Positions 1-6,520 of a DNA stretch of 7,133 bases are shown piece by piece. This stretch comes from Bacillota bacterium (GTDB taxonomy: Bacteria > Bacillota > Clostridia > Lachnospirales > Lachnospiraceae): the NCBI GenBank assembly GCA_023428655.1, contig JAEYXC010000029.1, forward strand, positions 1-7,133, given 5' to 3'. Positions within the stretch are counted from its first letter, which is position 1; the number at the start of each line of letters is the position of its first letter. Below the pieces are notes generated by a model. That model worked only from the letters and a program-made list of their open reading frames with translations, was not told where the DNA came from and did no database searches. The position numbers were made by a program, and so were the translations under genes.

Positions 1-1110
1 GAGAGGGATTCCGATTTGATTGTGGTGTTCACAATTCAATTCCTGTCAGAACGCCATGCTCCGACCAGAACGACTCTGGAGCGCTGTTATACAATTGCTA
101 AGCTACTGGGGAAAAAGTTAATCTTAATCAATACAAGAGAGCAATACACTCGAGTCGGAGAGCTGGTATTATATCATCCGACCTATGGGAATGTACTTGA
201 GGAATATAATAGCATGAGCACCTATCAATATAAGGATTTGGTGATTCCTTATTATCAACCAAGTGTGGACATGCCCTCTGTTCCGGCTCTCCGTCATATC
301 ATTCAAAAAATCAAGGAGTGGAAGCCGGCATTAATCTTCAGCATCGGTAACGGAAGTATGGCGGCGGATCTGTGTGGCAAATTGGTCCCGCAGGCGGCAA
401 TCAGTGTGGCTTTTTCCACCTTGGCTACAACCATGGCGACATTTTCGGTAATCGGAAGAAGGATTGCCCCCGCAGAATGGATTGGTCTGGAGAAGGAAGG
501 CTACTCGAGAGAAAATATTATCGAAAGTGTCTTTACCTTTGAATTAAACAAAAGGGTAAGGACCGTATCCAGAGAGGATTTTGGTATTCCTAAGGATAAG
601 TTTGTATTGGTTGCAGTTGGGCTTCGTCTTGACGCGGAAATTGATGATGATTTTATTGAAATGATCAACAAAACCTTTGACTGGGGAACCCATCTTGTGC
701 TGGCCGGAAATTTTGAGAAATTTAATGATTACTGTGAAAAGTACCCCTTGTTAAAGGAGCATGCCACCTATATAGGATATTATGATGATATCTTGGCCTT
801 AATGGAAATCTGCGACTTATACATTAATCCAAGAAGACTTGGCGGAGGCTTCTCCATCGTAGAGGCATTTCATGAAGGGAAGCCGGGTGTCAGCGTTGAT
901 TTTGGGGATGTTGCCACAACCGCAGGACCTGATTTCTGTGTTAGGGATTATGAAGAAATGTTATCAACGATACAACGATACATCGAGGATAAGGAATTTT
1001 ATGAGCATATGTCCCGTCTTGCAAGACAGAGGGAGCAGGTGGTCACTGACTCCAAGAGGGAATTTAAGAATATCATCGATAAAATCCAACAAAGTCCTCT
1101 CTATTTTTAG
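1..1110 (+). CDS. Glycosyltransferase, GT-B fold (GT4-like C-terminal domain), 5'-partial
   Basis: The reading frame is open to the left edge (five codons precede the TTG at position 16), so the true start almost certainly lies upstream and TTG 16 should not be taken as the start. There are 369 visible residues. Numbering from the window edge, residues 6-190 look like the N-terminal half of a GT-B enzyme, and residues about 198-345 like the C-terminal nucleotide-sugar-binding half. The clearest signature is NPRRLGGGFSIVEAF (276-290) followed by GKPG and FGDVA (301-305), which matches the donor-binding loop of GT4-like transferases. The first Glu of the usual EX7E pair appears to be Leu280, while the second is Glu288. 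No signal peptide or membrane segment is visible, so a cytoplasmic or membrane-peripheral enzyme is expected. Donor and acceptor cannot be told from sequence. Context suggests it adds a sugar in assembly of a surface glycan. The glycosyltransferase call is fairly secure; the substrate is unknown. Confidence 0.82.
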   Translation, partial: ERDSDLIVVFTIQFLSERHAPTRTTLERCYTIAKLLGKKLILINTREQYTRVGELVLYHPTYGNVLEEYNSMSTYQYKDLVIPYYQPSVDMPSVPALRHIIQKIKEWKPALIFSIGNGSMAADLCGKLVPQAAISVAFSTLATTMATFSVIGRRIAPAEWIGLEKEGYSRENIIESVFTFELNKRVRTVSREDFGIPKDKFVLVAVGLRLDAEIDDDFIEMINKTFDWGTHLVLAGNFEKFNDYCEKYPLLKEHATYIGYYDDILALMEICDLYINPRRLGGGFSIVEAFHEGKPGVSVDFGDVATTAGPDFCVRDYEEMLSTIQRYIEDKEFYEHMSRLARQREQVVTDSKREFKNIIDKIQQSPLYF

Positions 1111-1146
1111 TCATAAGTTGCTGAAAATCCAGCAGAGTATTCTTAT

Positions 1147-1175
1147 TTGTATGCGACAATAAGTCGATATATAAT
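1147..1175 (+). promoter_or_regulatory. Candidate sigma-A promoter ahead of the NeuB-cupin gene
   Basis: A perfect TATAAT lies at 1170-1175. A weak -35 candidate, TTGTAT (3 of 6 matches to TTGACA), lies at 1147-1152 with the optimal 17-base spacer. Transcription would start near 1182 and give a leader of about 59 bases. It sits in the only sizeable gap of the window, which supports a promoter, but the surroundings are AT-rich, so a chance match is possible. Confidence 0.42.
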
Positions 1176-1197
1176 ATATGAGGACATAGGAACGGTT

Positions 1198-1217
1198 GGA
1201 ATTCGGATACGAAATCC
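1198..1217 (+). promoter_or_regulatory. Leader hairpin upstream of the NeuB-cupin start
   Basis: The 20 bases form an imperfect inverted repeat. GGA pairs with TCC, there is one A-A mismatch, then TTCG pairs with CGAA, around a GATA loop. It ends 10 bases before the AAGGAGG ribosome-binding site at 1228-1234. The bases after it (TAAAAGCTTG) are not a T-tract, so it is not an intrinsic terminator. It could be an operator-like palindrome or an mRNA leader structure; its function is unknown. Confidence 0.35.
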
Positions 1218-1240
1218 TAAAAGCTTGAAGGAGGATTGGA

Positions 1241-2743
1241 ATGAACAGCGAAAAAAATATATTTGATGATTTATTTATTTTTGAAATGGCAAACAGCCAT
1301 CAGGGCAGTGTGGAGCATGGAGTGGATATTATAAAGGCGATGGCTAGAATTGCAAGAAAATATAATATCAAAGCAGCTGTTAAGCTACAGTATCGTAATC
1401 TGGATACCTTCATTCATCCTGAATATAAAACGAAAGAGGATGTAAAGCATATTCCCAGATTTATGAGTACCAGACTGAATCCGGAGCAATTTGCAGTTCT
1501 TGTGGATGCCATTCATGAAGAGGGAATGCTTGCTATGAGTACCCCCTTTGATGAGGATGGGGTTAATTGGTGTATGGATCATGGAATTGATGTGATTAAG
1601 GTGGCTAGCTGCAGTTCCTTGGATTGGCCACTTTTGACCGAGATTTCCTACACTCATAAACCTATCATTATATCAACGGGAGGAAAAACTCTCTCCGATA
1701 TTGATAAATTATATAACTTTTTTGTCCATAAGGGATGTGAGTTTGCATTCCTGCACTGCGTGGCAGAATACCCGGCCCCTCTTGAGCAGCTACAATTGGA
1801 TTTTATTGATCGCTTGAATCGCCGTTATCCGGATATCACAATCGGATATTCCGGCCATGAGGATCCTGATAATAACATGGTACCCATGCTTGCTGTAGCA
1901 AAGGGAGCCAGAATTCTGGAGCGCCATGTAGGACTGCCAACCCAGACAATCACACTGAATAACTATTCGATGAATCCGGAGCAAGCTGACCGATGGGTAC
2001 AGGCGGTGCTGGATGCAAGAATGATCTGCAGAACAAAGAAGGAAAATGATAAGTACGTAAGTCAGGAGGAGCTTGATTCTCTTCGCTCTCTCATGCGCGG
2101 TGTTTATGTAAAAAGAGCAGTAAAGGCAGGGGATACACTTACCCGTGAGGATGTATTCTTTGCAATGCCTTGTCAGGAACGACAGATGACAAGCGGTGAA
2201 TTTCTGGATAATACCATAGCAAGTAAGGACTATTCTCCCAATGAGCCGTTATACGAGAAACGGAAGGTTACAGACCTTAACCTTGTCAGAAGTGTAATTC
2301 ACGATGCTAAGGGTATGCTTTATGAAGCAGGTATCGCTCTTGGAAAGAACTTTGAGGTTGAATTATCCCATCATTATGGTATGAAGCATTTTCGGCAAAT
2401 TGGTGCGATTATCATCAGTATTATTAACCGGGAATATTGCAAAAAGCTACTGGTTATCTTACCTGGTCAGAAGCATCCGATGCATATGCATAAGCAAAAG
2501 GAGGAGACCTTCCAGCTGTTATATGGTGATTTGACCGTCAGCATGGATGGGGAGAATGTCTATATGAAGCCCGGTGATATTCAGACGGTACTCCGTGGAG
2601 AACGGCATTCCTTCACCTCTATTAAAGGGGCTATATTTGAAGAGGTTTCTACGACACATATTAAGAATGACTCTTACTATGAAGACCCGGCAATCAGAGC
2701 CTTGGATCCCATTGAGCGAAAGACGATTTTAAAGCAATGGTAA
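1241..2743 (+). CDS. NeuB/SpsE-family ulosonic acid synthase with SAF and C-terminal cupin domains
   Basis: This 500-residue protein belongs to the family that condenses phosphoenolpyruvate with an N-acyl-hexosamine-type sugar to give a sialic-like ulosonic acid. The TIM-barrel part (about 10-265) shows FEMANSHQG (14-22), KLQ (48-50), STPFDEDG (100-107), KVASCSSLDW, STGGKT, LHCVAEYPAP, GYSGHE (His206) and ERHVG (His229). The two His match the metal ligands known in NeuB. A SAF/antifreeze-like domain follows (about 281-343, beginning LRSLMRGVYVKRAVKAGD), but its usual RPG-x-GI stretch is replaced by MPCQERQMTSG. Residues about 365-480 form a cupin. Motif 1 runs from Gly409 through HMH (415-417), Glu422 and Gly429, and motif 2 includes GD (445-446) and His456. 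Typical NeuB proteins are about 340-350 residues, so the cupin is an added domain. The start is supported by AAGGAGG at 1228-1234, six bases upstream. The sugar made (sialic, legionaminic or other) is not determinable, so no symbol is given. It probably leads the downstream operon. Confidence 0.92.
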   Translation: MNSEKNIFDDLFIFEMANSHQGSVEHGVDIIKAMARIARKYNIKAAVKLQYRNLDTFIHPEYKTKEDVKHIPRFMSTRLNPEQFAVLVDAIHEEGMLAMSTPFDEDGVNWCMDHGIDVIKVASCSSLDWPLLTEISYTHKPIIISTGGKTLSDIDKLYNFFVHKGCEFAFLHCVAEYPAPLEQLQLDFIDRLNRRYPDITIGYSGHEDPDNNMVPMLAVAKGARILERHVGLPTQTITLNNYSMNPEQADRWVQAVLDARMICRTKKENDKYVSQEELDSLRSLMRGVYVKRAVKAGDTLTREDVFFAMPCQERQMTSGEFLDNTIASKDYSPNEPLYEKRKVTDLNLVRSVIHDAKGMLYEAGIALGKNFEVELSHHYGMKHFRQIGAIIISIINREYCKKLLVILPGQKHPMHMHKQKEETFQLLYGDLTVSMDGENVYMKPGDIQTVLRGERHSFTSIKGAIFEEVSTTHIKNDSYYEDPAIRALDPIERKTILKQW

Positions 2744-2763
2744 TATGAGGTTGTTACTTCATA
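2744..2763 (+). other. Hairpin immediately after the NeuB-cupin stop codon
   Basis: Bases 2744-2751 pair with 2756-2763 as an 8-base-pair stem, including one G-U wobble, around a TGTT loop. Two further pairs beyond one mismatch would draw in the stop codon. The following sequence (ATAGAAATATAAAAAC) has no T-tract, so it does not look like a Rho-independent terminator. It may be an mRNA processing or stability element between co-transcribed genes, or chance. Confidence 0.3.
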
Positions 2764-2783
2764 ATAGAAATATAAAAACGAAC

Positions 2784-2789
2784 AGGTGG
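2784..2789 (+). promoter_or_regulatory. Ribosome-binding site that sets the start of the polyol-phosphotransferase
   Basis: AGGTGG, one change from AGGAGG, lies eight bases before the ATG at 2798, an ideal distance. A longer reading from GTG 2786 would place the start inside this site, and ATG 2792 would leave only two bases of spacing. The site therefore favours ATG 2798. Confidence 0.6.
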
Positions 2790-2797
2790 TTATGGGT

Positions 2798-4021
2798 ATG
2801 GGCAAAGGATTGTTACGTGAAATAAAATATTGGAGTCAAGTGCTTTTGCTTCCCGTTTACATATTTTCGTTTCTAACTCCCAGGAATAAAAGAATCTGGT
2901 TGTATGGCAGCAGCTTTGGGAAACGCTTTGCTGATAATCCGAAATACTTTTATCTTTGGATGAGTCAACACCAAAAAAATAATATTACCGCCATATGGAT
3001 CAGTCAGGATAAGAATATAGTAAGGATGCTGAGAGAGCATGGCTACCTAGCATACGAAAAGCATTCGATCCAGGGGATATGGTATTGCCTCAGAGGTGGG
3101 GTATATATCTTTGATAATTATTCGAAGGATATCTCCTTCTGGTTATCCGGCGGAGCGAAGAAAATCAACCTATGGCATGGTGTCGGAAATAAAAAGATAA
3201 ATTATGATAATCGCTTTGATCGTGTAAGACATCCAAGAAATAATTGGGAACGGTTCAGAACCTTTTTACGAAGGATGAGTGATGAAAAGCCACATCATTA
3301 TACCTTGGCAACATCAGAAACAATGGCAGAAATTTTTGCCTCAGCCTTTCGTACGGATCGAGAGCATATCATCATCGAAGGATATCCAAGAAATGATATA
3401 CTTTTATCAAGTAATATCACGAATATCATCAGTGACGAAGAGCTGAGAATTCGAGCTAGGATTAATGAATGTCGCCAGAAGGGGAATAAGATTTTATTTT
3501 ACATGCCAACCTTTCGTGAATCTGAGACAAAGTTTTTTGATGTTATGGACTTGGAATTGTTCAGTGACTTTTTGAGAAGGAAGCAGTTTTATTTCTTTGT
3601 AAAGCTACATCCTAAGTCGAAGCTGAGAGAAAGATTCGAAGAGATCAAGCTGGATCACATCGGTAATATACCTGCGGAGGTAGACTCCTACAGTATCTTA
3701 AATTTGGCGGATTTATTAATAACGGATTATTCCTCCATCTATTCCGATTATCTAATGCTAAATCGTCCCAGTGTTTTATTTCCTTATGATTATGAGGAGT
3801 ATTCAACGAATACAAGGGACTGTTATTTTGAGTATGATGATTATATGAAGGATTTGAAGGCCTACAATATGGAGGAGCTGACAGGGGCCATAGAAGCTGC
3901 CCTTGACCAAGATTCCTGTGAGGGAGGCAGACTTAAGGTAAGATCCTGGATGTTTGAAACTGCGGATGGCAGAGCATGTGAACGGTTGTATCAAAAGATT
4001 GTGAATGTTATTCACGGTTAG
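2798..4021 (+). CDS. CDP-glycerol/CDP-ribitol polyol-phosphotransferase (TagB/TagF/TarL family)
   Basis: This is a 407-residue enzyme of the CDP-glycerol:poly(glycerophosphate) glycerophosphotransferase family, which moves glycerol- or ribitol-phosphate from a CDP donor onto a teichoic-acid-type or capsular acceptor at the inner membrane face. Visible family motifs, numbered from ATG 2798, are NLWHG (124-128), EGYPRND (194-200), YMPTFR (235-240), KLHP (269-272) and ITDYSSIYSDYL (308-319). The His of WHG and of KLHP match the two catalytic His described for TagF. Residues 14-27 are hydrophobic and may help membrane association. The length matches the short TagB-type proteins, not the roughly 700-residue TagF polymerases. 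ATG 2798 was preferred over GTG 2786 because of the ribosome-binding site. The next gene probably makes a CDP-polyol donor, so ribitol phosphate is the likeliest cargo, although glycerol phosphate cannot be excluded. The stop codon touches the next gene's ribosome-binding site. Confidence 0.9.
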   Translation: MGKGLLREIKYWSQVLLLPVYIFSFLTPRNKRIWLYGSSFGKRFADNPKYFYLWMSQHQKNNITAIWISQDKNIVRMLREHGYLAYEKHSIQGIWYCLRGGVYIFDNYSKDISFWLSGGAKKINLWHGVGNKKINYDNRFDRVRHPRNNWERFRTFLRRMSDEKPHHYTLATSETMAEIFASAFRTDREHIIIEGYPRNDILLSSNITNIISDEELRIRARINECRQKGNKILFYMPTFRESETKFFDVMDLELFSDFLRRKQFYFFVKLHPKSKLRERFEEIKLDHIGNIPAEVDSYSILNLADLLITDYSSIYSDYLMLNRPSVLFPYDYEEYSTNTRDCYFEYDDYMKDLKAYNMEELTGAIEAALDQDSCEGGRLKVRSWMFETADGRACERLYQKIVNVIHG

Positions 4022-4024
4022 GAG
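4020..4024 (+). promoter_or_regulatory. Ribosome-binding site overlapping the upstream stop codon
   Basis: AGGAG shares its first two bases with the TAG stop of the polyol-phosphotransferase gene and stands five bases before ATG 4030. This arrangement favours translational coupling, so the transferase and the enzyme likely to make its donor would be produced together. Confidence 0.6.
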
Positions 4025-4029
4025 CTTCA

Positions 4030-5403
4030 ATGAACAAAACACAGATGATTATTTTAGCCGGTGGCTCAGGAGAGCGCTTCGGTGGAGATATTCCTAAGCA
4101 ATTTATTAAGATAGCGGGAAAAACAATTATTGAACATACGATAGATCGTATTGAGCATTGTAGCTGTATCGAATCGATTATCATTGTAGTTCATGAAATG
4201 TATTATGAATATATGAATTCCCTGATCATCAAGAATAAATTTCGTAAAGTGAAGAAGATAATCAAGGGAGGGAATACAAGGCAGGAATCCTCCTATGCCG
4301 GTATTATGGCATGTGACAGCGATACAGTCAATATTCTATTCCATGATGCAATCAGACCGTTTGTTTCGGACCGGATCATTGAGGATGTTGTAAAGGCTCT
4401 CGATATCTATGAGGCTGTTGATGTGGCGATTCCCTGTGCGGATACAATCATAAAGGTGAATGATAACAATGTCATTGAGTCGATACCCATCAGAAGGTAT
4501 TTAATGAGGGGGCAAACACCTCAAGGCTTTCGCACCACCTTAATCAAACAGGCTTATGAGAAATATCGAGCTGATTCGGATATTGCAGTAACCGACGATT
4601 GTGGTATTGTGACCTATTACGGATTGGCAGATATTTATGTCGTATTAGGGGAAGAGAAAAATATCAAGATTACATATAAGGAAGATGCCTATCTTGCAGA
4701 CAAGCTTTTTCAGACGAATGCCATACAGGTAAATTTGGATGGTGCAGAGGCTTCTAACGCTGCTTTGAAGCTAAGGGATAAGGTAGGAGTTGTATTTGGA
4801 CATACCAGTGGAATAGGGAAGGATATTTACTCCCTAATCGACCAGCATGGTGGTAAAATCTATGGATTTTCCAGAAGCAGCGGTGTGGATATTGGAGACA
4901 TGGCGAAGGTGGAGGAAGCTTTACGAGACGTATATCTTCGGGAGGGAAGAATTGATTATATTATCAATACCGCCGGTATTATGAATGTCAGTAAGCTTGA
5001 GACTATGACCGAAGATATGATACGTTCGGTCATGAATACGAATTCATTAGGTGCAATTTTTGTTATGAAGGCAGCCATACCCTATCTGCGCCAAACAAGG
5101 GGAGCGATGATACTATTTACGTCAAGCTCCTATACAAGGGGAAGAGCAATGTACAGTACCTATTCCTCCTCTAAGGCAGCGGTGGTTAACTTTGTACAGG
5201 CGATTTCCGAGGAGCTGTATGAGGATGGAATACGAATCAATGTTATTAATCCGGAGAGAACCGATACTCCCATGAGAAGACAGAATTTTGGTTTAGAGGA
5301 GCCGGGATCTCTGCTGGAAAGCAGGAAAGTCGCAGAAGCGACCTTAGAGGTTGTTCTGTCTGATTTTACAGGGCAGGTTGTGGATGTGAGGAGAAAACAA
5401 TAA
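4030..5403 (+). CDS. Bifunctional cytidylyltransferase/SDR reductase, probable CDP-ribitol synthase (Bcs1/Acs1-like)
   Basis: This 457-residue protein fuses two enzymes. Residues 1-230 are an IspD/TarI-like cytidylyltransferase: LAGGSGERFGG (9-19) with Lys23, GGNTRQESS (80-88), HDAIRPFV (105-112), RGQTPQGF (160-167), TDDCG (188-192) and the ITYKED tail. Residues about 248-457 are a short-chain dehydrogenase/reductase: cofactor loop GHTSGIG (257-263), NTAG (313-316), Asn336/Asn338, catalytic Ser365, Tyr378 and Lys382 (YSSSK), and NPERTDTPMR (407-416). The same order and size are known in Haemophilus influenzae Bcs1/Acs1, which reduces ribulose 5-phosphate with NADPH and joins the ribitol 5-phosphate to CTP, giving CDP-ribitol. 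That reaction is the best guess here, but another CDP-polyol is possible. It is not a housekeeping IspD, because of the fusion and the setting. It lies eight bases after the polyol-phosphotransferase, the likely user of its product. Confidence 0.9.
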   Translation: MNKTQMIILAGGSGERFGGDIPKQFIKIAGKTIIEHTIDRIEHCSCIESIIIVVHEMYYEYMNSLIIKNKFRKVKKIIKGGNTRQESSYAGIMACDSDTVNILFHDAIRPFVSDRIIEDVVKALDIYEAVDVAIPCADTIIKVNDNNVIESIPIRRYLMRGQTPQGFRTTLIKQAYEKYRADSDIAVTDDCGIVTYYGLADIYVVLGEEKNIKITYKEDAYLADKLFQTNAIQVNLDGAEASNAALKLRDKVGVVFGHTSGIGKDIYSLIDQHGGKIYGFSRSSGVDIGDMAKVEEALRDVYLREGRIDYIINTAGIMNVSKLETMTEDMIRSVMNTNSLGAIFVMKAAIPYLRQTRGAMILFTSSSYTRGRAMYSTYSSSKAAVVNFVQAISEELYEDGIRINVINPERTDTPMRRQNFGLEEPGSLLESRKVAEATLEVVLSDFTGQVVDVRRKQ

Positions 5404-5434
5404 TCTCACGAAGCGAAGAAAAAGAGGTGCGTAA

Positions 5435-6466
5435 ATGAAGTGTAGTTTTAAAAACAAGCTGGTATCCGTTGTAATGACAGCTTATAACACAGAAAAGTAT
5501 ATTGCGGATGCGATTGATTCTATCCTTAAGCAAACCTACCAAAATTTTGAGTTCATAATTGTAAATGACGGATCTACGGATCGTACTCTGGATATTATTA
5601 TGGAATATGCTAAATTCGACCCGAGAATTATCGTAATAAGCCGTAAAAACATCGGACTATCGCAATCTTTGAATGATGGCATTCGAATTGCCAGAGGTGA
5701 ATATATCGCTCGTATGGATTCGGATGACTTGTGTGCACCGGAACGGTTTGAAATGCAGGTGAATTATCTGAATAGCCATCCGGATGTTTATATGCTCGGA
5801 AGCAATTATTATATTATCTATGAGGATGGGTTATCGGAGGAATGTATTAAAAAGTATCAGGGCTCCCATAAAAGGGGACAGGTTGAGATTGATCATGAGA
5901 ATATGTTCTTATCCGTATCCGAAAGTCAGAAATTTATGCACGCCTCCGCTATGATACGTAAGGAGTTATATGAGAAGGTGGGCTTTTATCAGGACTACAT
6001 GTCCGAGGACATAGAGTTTAATTTTCGAGCTGCCTCAAAGGGCTATGGGATCGCAAAGCTGAAGGAGGAGCTGTATGGATATCGAGCTAGGGAGGATTCG
6101 AAATCCTATGTAGAATCCAGAGCAAAGCAAACGGAAGGCATCATTTTAACCAAGCTTCATTGGCTGATGAAGGAATTATCCGAGGATTTCCATCATATCA
6201 GATATTTAATCTGGGGTGCAGATGTGTCCGGTGAAGTGGCATTAAAGGTACTGGAACAATGGCTACCGAATTCGGAGTGCATTGCCTTTATCGACCCGAT
6301 GAAGGAGGGGGAGTTTTGTGATAAGAAAATCATTGCCCCGGAAAATATTGAGGCCTATCAAGCAGACTATATCTTTATTTGTACACAAGCGGGAGCGGTG
6401 CCGGCCAGAACGCTTTTGAAGGAAGCCGGAAGAGCTGAGATACTGGAATACTTTAAGCTATCCTAA
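5435..6466 (+). CDS. GT2 family glycosyltransferase with C-terminal Rossmann-like domain
   Basis: This is a 343-residue inverting-type GT-A enzyme. Family motifs are SVVMTAYNTEKYI (11-23), IVNDGSTDRT (42-51) for nucleotide binding, RMDSDD (93-98) containing the metal-binding Asp pair, and SEDIEF (190-195), where Glu191-Asp192 match the family's ED catalytic-base motif. The GT2 core ends near residue 225. A linker follows, then an additional domain at about 257-343 starting YLIWGADVSGEVALKVLE, with strand-like AFID and YIFICT segments. This reads as a small Rossmann-like nucleotide or sugar-nucleotide-binding domain of the kind found in PglD N-termini. A similar domain opens the next gene. No membrane helix is visible, so it is cytoplasmic or peripheral. 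The ribosome-binding sequence GAGGTG (5424-5429) is five bases before the ATG. Donor and acceptor are unknown; it most likely adds one sugar of the surface glycan. Confidence 0.88.
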   Translation: MKCSFKNKLVSVVMTAYNTEKYIADAIDSILKQTYQNFEFIIVNDGSTDRTLDIIMEYAKFDPRIIVISRKNIGLSQSLNDGIRIARGEYIARMDSDDLCAPERFEMQVNYLNSHPDVYMLGSNYYIIYEDGLSEECIKKYQGSHKRGQVEIDHENMFLSVSESQKFMHASAMIRKELYEKVGFYQDYMSEDIEFNFRAASKGYGIAKLKEELYGYRAREDSKSYVESRAKQTEGIILTKLHWLMKELSEDFHHIRYLIWGADVSGEVALKVLEQWLPNSECIAFIDPMKEGEFCDKKIIAPENIEAYQADYIFICTQAGAVPARTLLKEAGRAEILEYFKLS

Positions 6467-6520
6467 GTATTTTTGGGTGTATGATAAGGCTTTAAACTGC
6501 TGTAACAAGAGGAGATGCAT

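Noticed and set aside
1118..1150. Possible terminator after the first gene: TGCTG/CAGCA stem with loop AAAATC, then a T-containing stretch
   Set aside because: The stem is only five pairs (six with a wobble) and the following GAGTATTCTTATTTGT is not a continuous T-tract, so it is too weak to call.
872..1162. Overlapping 96-codon open frame on the + strand at the end of the first gene
   Set aside because: It lies almost wholly inside the first glycosyltransferase in another frame, has no recognisable motifs and no ribosome-binding site of its own.
1385..1657. Minus-strand open frames inside the NeuB-cupin gene (also 1790-1984)
   Set aside because: They are antisense shadows of a gene with strong family motifs; their translations have low-complexity, non-domain composition.
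2786..2797. GTG at 2786 as the start of the polyol-phosphotransferase
   Set aside because: It overlaps the AGGTGG ribosome-binding site, which is ideally spaced for ATG 2798.
3803..4042. Minus-strand open frame across the junction of the polyol-phosphotransferase and the CDP-polyol synthase
   Set aside because: It is antisense to the well-supported C-terminus and stop of one gene and the start of the next.
4030..4720. Reading the cytidylyltransferase domain as housekeeping IspD of the isoprenoid pathway
   Set aside because: It is fused to a short-chain reductase in the order known for CDP-ribitol synthases and sits beside a polyol-phosphotransferase.
6480..6485. TATGAT as a -10 box between the last two genes
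   Set aside because: No -35-like hexamer lies at a suitable distance and there is no extended -10 TGn; the short gap fits co-transcription.
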